This document shows positions 1 through 5,566 of a DNA stretch of 5,566 bases, one piece after another. Origin of the DNA: an uncultured Clostridia bacterium. GTDB lineage: Bacteria > Bacillota > Clostridia > TANB77 > CAG-508. Below the pieces are notes generated by a model. It saw only the letters and a list, made by a program, of their open reading frames with translations. It had not been told where the DNA came from and searched no databases. How positions within the stretch are numbered: the stretch's first letter is position 1; each line of letters begins with the position of its first letter. A program made the position numbers and the translations under genes. The DNA lies in assembly GCA_934167365.1 (NCBI GenBank), contig CAKPKU010000087.1, forward strand, positions 1 through 5,566. The letters are read 5' to 3'.

Positions 1-1994
1 TCATTTATTTTTTCAATAAGTTTCTGTTTTACCTCATCAATGCTCATACCTTCAACTTGAGCTCCAGCTAAAGTAATGTGACCTCCACCACCAAGCTTTT
101 CAAGTATTACTTGAACATTAATATCTCCAATTGATCTACCACTAATAAACACTTTTTCATTATTTATTCCAATAACAAAAGAAGCATTTATATCACTAAT
201 TGTCAATAAAGTGTCTGCTGCTTTTGCACAAATAATATTAGCATTTGTATCTACTTTATTATATGTTGCTATTGCAATTGAATCAAATACCACTTCTGCA
301 TCTGATACAATTGAAGAAATAGTGTTGTATGTTTCCAAATCGCTCTGAAACCATTTTTTTACTTTAATAATATCAACACCGCATCTTTTTAAATATGCTG
401 CTGCATCAAATGTCCTTACACCTGTTTTAAAAGTAAAGTTTTTTGTATCCATCATTATACCTGCATATAAAGCTTCAACTTCAATTGGTGCTAATTTAAT
501 ATCATTTCTTGAATATACAATTAATTCAGTAACTAGCTCTGCTGCCGAAGATGCATATACTTCATGAAAAGATAATATCGGATTTTCAATATATTCAGTA
601 CTCATTCTATGGTGATCTATAAGAACAATTTTACTTGTCTTTTCTAAGAGTTCAGGCACTTCTACATAACTTTTTCTATTTGTATCAACAACTATAATAA
701 GAGTATTTGAATTTACTTTTAATAAAGCTTCTTCTCTTCCTATAAAAACCTCATTATAATTTTCATCTTCTTTTATAGAAAGCATAAACTTTTCTAAACT
801 CATACCATTTGTTTCATTAACAATATATGCCTCTTTACCTACAGTTTTTGCCATTCTATAAATACCAAGTGAAGATCCCATTGAATCTATATCTCCATTA
901 CTGTGTCCCATTACTAATACATTATCTGAATTTGCCATAACATCTTCTAGAGCCTGCGAAACCATTCTTGCTTTAACCCTTGTTCTCTTTTCTAGCTCTT
1001 CTGTTCTTCCTCCGAAGAAGATATATTTTCCATTTTCTCTTACAACAACTTGATCTCCTCCACGACCTAAAGCTATATCAATTCCAGCTTTTGCGTTTTT
1101 ATATTTTTGTATGTTATTATCTCCTTCACTTGAAATTGAAATACTTAATGTGGCTTGTGCTTTTTCTGGAATGTTAATTCCTTTAATTATATCTAATATA
1201 GTAAACTTCTCTTCTTCTAATTTTTTTAAGTTCTGCTCTTCACATATTAATACAAACGTATCTCGTTCAGATTTTATTATTACTCCATTAAAACTATGTG
1301 CCCACTCATATATATTTTTCTCAATTTTTGCTTGTATTTGACTTTGATCTTCTCCTGCAATTCTTTGCATTGTTTCTTCATAATTATCAATTTTTATGCA
1401 TCCTATACATAATTTAGAATCTTCAATATATTTTGCTAATTTTTCTTTTTCTGTTTCATCTAAAAAATATAGAGTTGCCATATATTCCTTTTCATGTTTT
1501 TTGTCATTTGTTTTTGATTTTACATATTCACCTATTACTTTATATTTCTTTTTTTCTATAATGATATTTGTTATTACTCTATTTTCTTTTATTTTTTCAT
1601 TGTTTTGAATTTCTAATTTTATTTCTTTTAATAGTTTATTTAAGTATTTGTTAATATCACATCTATTAAATTCTTGTACGAATTTTGTGTTTTTCCATAT
1701 TATATTGCCATTAGTTTCTGCTATTAAAAGTGGAAATGGTGAATTTATCAATGATCTTTTTGATACCTTATCTACATTAAAATTAAGCTCTTTTATATGT
1801 TCTGATAGCTCTGCTTTTCTTTTATTATCTGTCCATAATGTATATAAAACTATTCCAATATATATTATTATTGATGGTATTATACATATTGGTTTTATTA
1901 TGCATATTAAAATTAATAATATTGCTATTATTACTAAATAAACTTTAGTTTTGGACACGAGGGTATCAAAAAATTTCATGTTATTATTTGACAT
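1..1994 (-). CDS. gdpP: GdpP-type cyclic-di-AMP phosphodiesterase (PAS / degenerate GGDEF / DHH-DHHA1), 3' end cut by window
   Basis: Membrane-bound phosphodiesterase predicted to hydrolyse c-di-AMP to pApA, lowering a messenger that controls potassium/osmolyte balance and wall homeostasis in Firmicutes. The frame is open for 664 codons with no internal stop (checked codon by codon) and leaves the window still open; B. subtilis GdpP is about 659 residues, so only a few residues should be missing. Visible order: hydrophobic N-terminus with two likely membrane segments (about 17-50); PAS-like segment starting near residue 85 (NSPFPLLIAETNG); degenerate GGDEF domain ending in GRGGDQ (about 310-315), the family's usual remnant; then DHH domain with H364-x-N-x-D368-x-D370, D437 (VVDTNR) and D460-H461-H462; DHHA1 with GGGGH (635-639). 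All metal-ligand motifs are present, so it should be active. The ATG at 1994 has a GAGGAG Shine-Dalgarno 6 nt upstream. It lies 42 nt after the permease gene with no terminator between them, so probably one transcript. The His usual after VVDT is Asn here. Confidence 0.95.
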   Translation of the reverse strand, partial: MSNNNMKFFDTLVSKTKVYLVIIAILLILICIIKPICIIPSIIIYIGIVLYTLWTDNKRKAELSEHIKELNFNVDKVSKRSLINSPFPLLIAETNGNIIWKNTKFVQEFNRCDINKYLNKLLKEIKLEIQNNEKIKENRVITNIIIEKKKYKVIGEYVKSKTNDKKHEKEYMATLYFLDETEKEKLAKYIEDSKLCIGCIKIDNYEETMQRIAGEDQSQIQAKIEKNIYEWAHSFNGVIIKSERDTFVLICEEQNLKKLEEEKFTILDIIKGINIPEKAQATLSISISSEGDNNIQKYKNAKAGIDIALGRGGDQVVVRENGKYIFFGGRTEELEKRTRVKARMVSQALEDVMANSDNVLVMGHSNGDIDSMGSSLGIYRMAKTVGKEAYIVNETNGMSLEKFMLSIKEDENYNEVFIGREEALLKVNSNTLIIVVDTNRKSYVEVPELLEKTSKIVLIDHHRMSTEYIENPILSFHEVYASSAAELVTELIVYSRNDIKLAPIEVEALYAGIMMDTKNFTFKTGVRTFDAAAYLKRCGVDIIKVKKWFQSDLETYNTISSIVSDAEVVFDSIAIATYNKVDTNANIICAKAADTLLTISDINASFVIGINNEKVFISGRSIGDINVQVILEKLGGGGHITLAGAQVEGMSIDEVKQKLIEKIN

Positions 1995-2036
1995 AAAAAG
2001 CTCCTCTTCTTTCTTCACGGATATTACTATTTTAAG

Positions 2037-3185
2037 CTATTCAGAAGGATTTGTCAATTTGTTTGCATCCTTCTTTTTTTGGTAATTATATTCTATTAAA
2101 TCACATAAAAATACTTTAATTATAGCTGCAACTGGAACTGCTAAAAACATTCCCATTATACCAAAATATGCTCCACCTATGGTTACCGAAAAAATAACTA
2201 ATAAAGGACTCATTTTTAATGATTCTCCAACTATTTTTGGATTTATTATATTAGCATCAATTTGTTGTAATAGTATTACTGCAACAGCCATTTCAATTGC
2301 TTTAGATAATCCTCCAGTAAGAATTGTTAAACATATTGAAATTGTTACTGCAATTATTGCACCAAAATAAGGAATCATATTAAATAATCCTATAAATACA
2401 CCTATTAAAACAGCATACTTAACTTTCATTATAGACATTGCTACTGATACTAATACTCCAATAACAATTGCATCTAAAAATTGACTTGTTAAAAATTTGC
2501 AAAAGATTTCATTTGTTCTATGAAAATATCTTCCTATGTTTTCATAAACTTCTTTACTAAATATTGAACCTAGTAGTTTTCTGAAAAAATCTACAATTTC
2601 TTTTCGCTCTATTAACAAATATATTGAAACTACTATTGAAACAAATATGTCAAATATGCTTGATGCAAAATTAATAATTCCTTGAGCATATTGTGTCAAT
2701 CTTTCTAAATTCAAATAATCTTCGATTTTTATATTACTTAATTCATTTAATATATTCATCGCAGATTCGCTTTTTAATATTGAATCTTCTGGTAATTCCA
2801 TTATTGCATTTTTTATGTTTATATAGTATGTTTGAAAGTTGTTTATTAAATCTTCTACACTAGAAATTATAGCTGGAATAAAAAATCTTATTGCAATTGC
2901 ACATACCAATATTAATATAGTATATACTGTTAATATACTTAATAGTCTGGATTTTTTTCTTATAAACTTCACTTTACTATATAATCCTTCTAATTTCCTT
3001 GATGGTATATATAAAATATATGCAATGATTACTCCAACAATAAAAGGAGAAATTACAGACATTAAATTAGATACCCACATACCTATTGAATTAAAAGAAT
3101 CTAGTAACTTGTATACTAAAATAAGTGCAACAACTAATGAAAACCAATACATCCATTTTGTTATAACTTTTTTTTCCTTTTTCAT
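2037..3185 (-). CDS. AI-2E family (UPF0118) multi-pass membrane permease
   Basis: Integral membrane protein of the AI-2E transporter family (Pfam PF01594), 382 residues, a normal length. Hydrophobic segments lie at about 13-30, 40-60, 82-108, 170-192, 235-290 (several, short loops) and 325-360, separated by a long polar stretch (about 110-165), which matches the family. Family-typical motifs: IPYFG at 271-275, NPKIVG at 315-320, and the C-terminal GIMGMFLAVPVAA (342-354). Known members include TqsA (quorum-signal export) and proteins reported as Na+/H+ antiporters; the substrate cannot be read from sequence. Many Firmicute paralogues (YtvI, YueF types) have no assigned substrate. The ATG at 3185 is preceded by AAAGGAA at 3192-3198 and by a good promoter. 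It is the first gene of a probable operon with gdpP; the shared transcript hints at an ion or osmolyte role, but that is inference. Confidence 0.9.
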   Translation of the reverse strand: MKKEKKVITKWMYWFSLVVALILVYKLLDSFNSIGMWVSNLMSVISPFIVGVIIAYILYIPSRKLEGLYSKVKFIRKKSRLLSILTVYTILILVCAIAIRFFIPAIISSVEDLINNFQTYYINIKNAIMELPEDSILKSESAMNILNELSNIKIEDYLNLERLTQYAQGIINFASSIFDIFVSIVVSIYLLIERKEIVDFFRKLLGSIFSKEVYENIGRYFHRTNEIFCKFLTSQFLDAIVIGVLVSVAMSIMKVKYAVLIGVFIGLFNMIPYFGAIIAVTISICLTILTGGLSKAIEMAVAVILLQQIDANIINPKIVGESLKMSPLLVIFSVTIGGAYFGIMGMFLAVPVAAIIKVFLCDLIEYNYQKKKDANKLTNPSE

Positions 3186-3216
3186 AACAAATTCCTTTCA
3201 TTTAAATACTCTTTAT

Positions 3217-3245
3217 ATTATAACACGTTTTTCTAAATATTTCCA
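3217..3245 (-). promoter_or_regulatory. Extended -10 promoter for the permease-gdpP unit
   Basis: On the minus strand, -10 TATAAT (3217-3222) is preceded by TGT, giving an extended -10. A 17-nt spacer leads to TGGAAA (3240-3245), which matches 4 of 6 bases of the -35 consensus. Predicted transcription start is near 3210, leaving a leader of about 25 nt before the ATG at 3185. Its position just after the upstream gene's terminator fits the start of a new transcription unit. Confidence 0.75.
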
Positions 3246-3268
3246 TTACTTTTTTATATTATGTATAC

Positions 3269-3321
3269 AAAGTAATAAAAAAAGAAATAGATTATATTTC
3301 TATTTCTTTTCTTGTTACTTT
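3269..3321 (-). terminator. Probable AT-only intrinsic terminator after the 3D gene
   Basis: An 11-bp perfect inverted repeat (3280-3290 with 3300-3310, 9-nt loop) is extended by a second 7-bp match (3269-3275 with 3315-3321) across a 4x4 internal loop. Read on the minus strand it begins 3 nt after the stop codon of the 3D protein gene. The descending arm ends in a run of seven T (3283-3277), then further T-rich sequence. The stem has very few G-C pairs, so efficiency is uncertain; location and shape are the main support. Transcription in either direction would form a similar hairpin. Confidence 0.65.
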
Positions 3322-3324
3322 ATT

Positions 3325-4317
3325 TTAAAATTCATATATATAGCACTCTAAATTTCTTCTACCAAAATTTGTACATTCTGAATATGATGACATATAAACA
3401 TCTAATTTTCCATTGCTTATTGCGCCACCTCTATCTTGTACAACAAACCATCCTCCATTTGGTTGATTTGCAAAGTATGGTATATATATAATTGTTCCAA
3501 TTGCATATCCTTTACCTGCTGCAACTGTATACCAAGCTTGTGCTGTTGCTCCACATGCTGTTTTTGTATTTCCTCCACATGATGCTGCACAATATGCTGA
3601 AGTATTTAATGTTGTAACTTTTGGTGATATTCCCTCAACTTTTGATGCTAATGATGAGCCATTACTTGTTGTTGGTGCACTAGTAGTTGCAACTGTTGTT
3701 GAACTTCTTGATGTTGCTACAACAACTTTTTTAGTTCTTATTTCCTTTACACAATTTACAGGCTCTTGTACAATGTTTTCAGAAATTTGAGTTTTTTCAA
3801 CTTCTTCACCATTTAAGTATTTTACCTTATATGATATTTCCTTAACTCCATCTACACCATTTTGAACTACAACTTCTTGTTTTTCTCCATCTCCAGTAGA
3901 TAGATCTTTTGTTTCTGTTTCATAATTTACAGTAACTTGTTCTTTAACAATTTTTTCAGATACAGAATCATAATTTGATAATACGTTTTCCATTGATAGC
4001 TCTTCTGATACTACTTCTGCTGATTCTACTTCATTTGATTTTGCTATTCTGATAGTGTTATTATCAGATAAACTTTCACCAATTCCTGGTATTACTTTTT
4101 CAGTTGGTAATAATATTATATGATTTTCTTCTAATATTTCTGAAATGTTTGTTTTAGATGTTAAAACATCCATTTCATATCCATCTGATAAAATAATTTT
4201 TACATTGTTAAGTTTTGAACTTGCTGCCATAACTCCTATTCCCATAATGAATAATAAAATTACGCTCATTACAATCACTCTTTGAAGTGATATTGAAGCT
4301 TTATCATCTTTCTTCAT
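3325..4317 (-). CDS. Exported DUF348-G5-3D domain cell-wall protein (YabE-like)
   Basis: Predicted to act outside the membrane on peptidoglycan; 3D domains share the double-psi beta-barrel fold of MltA lytic transglycosylases and occur in YabE, YocH and Rpf-like proteins. The 330 residues read in order: short basic N-terminus and hydrophobic segment (about 13-32; signal peptide or uncleaved anchor); one DUF348 ubiquitin-like repeat (about 37-94); G5 domain (about 124-197, with the NGVDGVKE core); Ser/Thr/Ala-rich linker (198-229); 3D domain (about 233-330). In the 3D domain, D295 (VQDRGGAI) and D306 (KLDVYM) are present, followed by NFGRR (317-321). The first of the three usual aspartates appears replaced: the segment reads TVAAGKGYAIGT (264-275), where many members have A-D-P. 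Five cysteines sit in the domain (243, 247, 255, 315, 325). Own promoter upstream, hairpin downstream: probably monocistronic. The tatD neighbour matches the B. subtilis yabD-yabE order. The ATG at 4317 is the only possible start, since the frame has a stop at 4341. Confidence 0.92.
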   Translation of the reverse strand: MKKDDKASISLQRVIVMSVILLFIMGIGVMAASSKLNNVKIILSDGYEMDVLTSKTNISEILEENHIILLPTEKVIPGIGESLSDNNTIRIAKSNEVESAEVVSEELSMENVLSNYDSVSEKIVKEQVTVNYETETKDLSTGDGEKQEVVVQNGVDGVKEISYKVKYLNGEEVEKTQISENIVQEPVNCVKEIRTKKVVVATSRSSTTVATTSAPTTSNGSSLASKVEGISPKVTTLNTSAYCAASCGGNTKTACGATAQAWYTVAAGKGYAIGTIIYIPYFANQPNGGWFVVQDRGGAISNGKLDVYMSSYSECTNFGRRNLECYIYEF

Positions 4318-4330
4318 AAGAAATTCGTTC

Positions 4331-4337
4331 CCTCCTT
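4331..4337 (-). promoter_or_regulatory. Strong but distant Shine-Dalgarno of the 3D gene
   Basis: The minus strand reads AAGGAGG, a full anti-SD match, but 13 nt separate it from the ATG at 4317, several more than the usual 5-9. No ATG, GTG or TTG lies in frame between them, and an in-frame TAA sits just upstream at 4339-4341. The start is therefore fixed and the long spacing is real. Confidence 0.75.
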
Positions 4338-4353
4338 TTTAAGCAACATGATT

Positions 4354-4382
4354 ATTATAACATTTTTTGTATACTTTGTCAA
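4354..4382 (-). promoter_or_regulatory. Perfect-consensus sigma-A-type promoter for the 3D gene
   Basis: On the minus strand, TTGACA (4377-4382), an exactly 17-nt spacer, and TATAAT (4354-4359) preceded by TGT (extended -10). Both hexamers match the housekeeping consensus at all positions. Predicted start of transcription is near 4347, giving a leader of about 30 nt. This suggests strong vegetative expression rather than sporulation- or stress-sigma control, unless a repressor acts here. No clear operator palindrome is visible around it. Confidence 0.88.
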
Positions 4383-4471
4383 ATTTATGTCTATTTCAGT
4401 TCGCTTAGAAAGTAATTTTTTTCCATTTTTACTATGTTCTGTATATATTATATTCACGTTTTTCTTAAATA
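4383..4471. other. Gene-free spacer between tatD and the 3D promoter
   Basis: AT-rich spacer with no open frame of note. I see no convincing terminator for tatD: the best inverted match is only 5 bp (AGTAA/TTACT) around an A-rich loop, with no strong T run. tatD transcripts may therefore read through into the 3D gene in addition to its own promoter. Confidence 0.5.
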
Positions 4472-5254
4472 TTACTCATTTATTCCAAAAACTTTCATTG
4501 CATTTTTATAGGTTATACTTGCTACTGTTTCTAAATCAACATTTTTGACTTCTGCTATTTTTTTTGCCATATATATTACATTTCTAGAATCATTTCGTTT
4601 TCCTCTATTTGGCTCTGGAGATAAATATGGGCTATCTGTTTCTATTAGTATATTTTCAAATGGAACCATGTTTATTATTTCATTTGCATTTTTTGAGCTC
4701 TTAAATGTAATTGGACCTGCAAAAGAAATATAAAAGCCCTTCTTTAAACCTTGTAATACTAAATCTTTATTAAGTGGACAACAATGAAAAATTCCTGGCT
4801 TTACAAATTCTGTATTTTTGATTATTTCTATTGTATCCATTATTGCTTCTCTTGTATGAATCATTATTGGTAAATCTAATTTATTAGCTATTTCTATTTG
4901 TTTATTAAATACATATTTTTGCAAGTCAATATTATCTTTATTCCAATAATAATCTAATCCTATCTCACCAATTGCTACAACTTTATTGTTTGTTTTTGCT
5001 AGCTCTTCTATTTTATTTAATTGTTCTTCTACTTTTTTATTATCTTCAGGAATATCATTTGGAGATATTCCTGCTGTTGCATATATATAGTTGTATTCTT
5101 TTGATAGCTCTATTCCTTTTTGAGTTGACTCTAAACTATATCCTGCACTTACAAATTTTGTTACTCCTGATGCATATATAGCCTCAATAACCTCATGTCT
5201 ATCAGAGTCAAACTTTTCATCATCATAATGTGCATGTGAATCAAATAATTCCAT
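4472..5254 (-). CDS. tatD: TatD family metal-dependent hydrolase
   Basis: Cytoplasmic TIM-barrel hydrolase of the TatD family (YabD/YcfH type), 260 residues, the usual length. Members are reported as Mg2+-dependent 3'-5' deoxyribonucleases; the physiological substrate in Firmicutes is less certain. All expected metal ligands can be placed: H7 and H9 (DSHAHYD), E97 (AIGEIGLDYYW), H133 (MIHTREA), H157 (GIFHCC) and D207 (IETDSPYL). The region often reading GxHPH is AGISPND here (61-67); that position is not one of the ligands listed above and the change is no sign of inactivity. The ATG at 5254 follows an AAGGGGG Shine-Dalgarno. It follows acpS by 13 nt, so co-transcription is very likely, and it precedes the 3D gene in the yabD-yabE order known from Bacillus. 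Codon use matches its neighbours. Confidence 0.95.
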   Translation of the reverse strand: MELFDSHAHYDDEKFDSDRHEVIEAIYASGVTKFVSAGYSLESTQKGIELSKEYNYIYATAGISPNDIPEDNKKVEEQLNKIEELAKTNNKVVAIGEIGLDYYWNKDNIDLQKYVFNKQIEIANKLDLPIMIHTREAIMDTIEIIKNTEFVKPGIFHCCPLNKDLVLQGLKKGFYISFAGPITFKSSKNANEIINMVPFENILIETDSPYLSPEPNRGKRNDSRNVIYMAKKIAEVKNVDLETVASITYKNAMKVFGINE

Positions 5255-5263
5255 TCAAATTTT

Positions 5264-5270
5264 CCCCCTT
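5264..5270 (-). promoter_or_regulatory. tatD Shine-Dalgarno overlapping the acpS stop codon
   Basis: The minus strand reads AAGGGGG, 9 nt before the tatD ATG. Its two A bases are the last two bases of the acpS TAA stop. One G would pair with the anti-SD through a G-U wobble. The overlap implies that ribosomes finishing acpS sit on the tatD initiation site, consistent with translational coupling. Confidence 0.7.
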
Positions 5271-5566
5271 ATTTATATTCTGCAATTACTGTTGCCATAG
5301 CATATTCTTTTACATGTGATATACTAATATCAATATCTTTTATATAGTTAAGATTTATTTTTACAATAGGTTTTCCATTTTTATTATTTAAAATTTCTAT
5401 ATCAGTCCATTTAATTTCATACTTGTTACTTAACCCATCTGAAGTTGCCTTAAATACTGCTTCTTTGGCACAAAATCTTGCAGCATAAGATTGATATTTG
5501 TTTTTTCCTTTGCTTTCACAATATTTTATCTCATTTTCTGTAAAAACTCGCTTTTTAAATTTATCT
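5269..5566 (-). CDS. acpS: Holo-[acyl-carrier-protein] synthase, C-terminal part (5' end outside window)
   Basis: Transfers the 4'-phosphopantetheine arm from coenzyme A to the serine of apo-ACP, activating it for fatty acid synthesis; a small cytoplasmic enzyme, trimeric in known AcpS. The visible 98 residues align with the AcpS C-terminus: RVFTENEI near the window edge, then RFCAKEAVFKA (family form RFAAKEAFSKA, containing the metal/CoA-binding Glu and Lys), W-TDIEIL, NGKPIVK, and the C-terminal SISHVKEYAMA. Compared with B. subtilis AcpS (121 residues), about 23-25 N-terminal residues, including the GIDI metal-binding aspartate, lie beyond the right edge. Reading frame: the first complete codon occupies 5563-5565. 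The stop at 5269-5271 is followed after 13 nt by tatD, so both share a transcript whose promoter is outside the window. Confidence 0.93.
   Translation of the reverse strand, partial: DKFKKRVFTENEIKYCESKGKNKYQSYAARFCAKEAVFKATSDGLSNKYEIKWTDIEILNNKNGKPIVKINLNYIKDIDISISHVKEYAMATVIAEYK

Noticed and set aside
1..1994. Possible frameshift or decay in gdpP
   Set aside because: Reading every codon from 1994 to the edge shows no stop, and motifs from the PAS to GGGGH all fall in the same frame, so the gene is intact and merely cut by the window.
2839..3351. A 170-codon plus-strand open frame antisense to the permease gene, with several shorter plus-strand frames elsewhere
   Set aside because: It lies opposite a well-supported gene and its promoter/terminator region, has no recognisable domain or good Shine-Dalgarno, and AT-rich antisense frames of this size arise by chance.
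3478..3495. Short TA-repeat tract
   Set aside because: It encodes the conserved I-Y-I-P stretch of the 3D domain and is explained by codon choice.
3263..4374. GTATAC palindrome near both promoters (3263-3268 and 4369-4374)
   Set aside because: A six-base palindrome made mostly of A and T is expected by chance here, and its position relative to the two promoters differs (upstream of -35 versus within the spacer).
4447..4475. A second TATAAT on the minus strand just after tatD
   Set aside because: The -35 position at a 17-nt spacing reads GTAATA, a poor match, and there is no TG extension; a chance hit in AT-rich DNA.

Overview
The window is very AT-rich, with A- and T-ending codons favoured throughout (ATA, TTA and AGA are common). 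It carries Gram-positive housekeeping genes with strong Shine-Dalgarno sequences. TGG encodes Trp and TGA is not read in frame, so the standard bacterial code fits. A GdpP-type c-di-AMP phosphodiesterase, a DUF348/G5/3D cell-wall protein and an AI-2E-family membrane protein together suggest a low-GC Firmicute, most likely of the class Clostridia. I cannot name the genus from sequence alone.

All five genes lie on the minus strand, so transcription reads from high to low coordinates. First comes the 3' part of acpS (holo-ACP synthase, cut by the right edge). It is followed 13 nt later by tatD, whose Shine-Dalgarno overlaps the acpS stop codon, so the two are almost certainly co-transcribed. A 154-nt gap then holds a perfect-consensus sigma-A-type promoter driving a secreted or membrane-anchored DUF348-G5-3D protein. 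That gene is followed at once by a long AT-only hairpin that looks like its terminator. A second good extended -10 promoter starts a two-gene unit made of an AI-2E-family permease and gdpP, separated by 42 nt. gdpP runs off the left edge only a few residues before its expected end.

Functionally, the window combines lipid-precursor carrier activation (acpS), a metal-dependent hydrolase (tatD), peptidoglycan remodelling (3D protein) and c-di-AMP turnover beside a membrane transporter. The tatD-then-3D order matches the conserved yabD-yabE neighbourhood of Bacillus. No gene-free stretch exceeds 300 bases. I see no RNA genes, mobile elements, CRISPR arrays or defence-like modules. I found no convincing new system; the points worth a second look are the altered 3D active-site region, the unusual leader of the 3D gene, and the permease-gdpP pairing.
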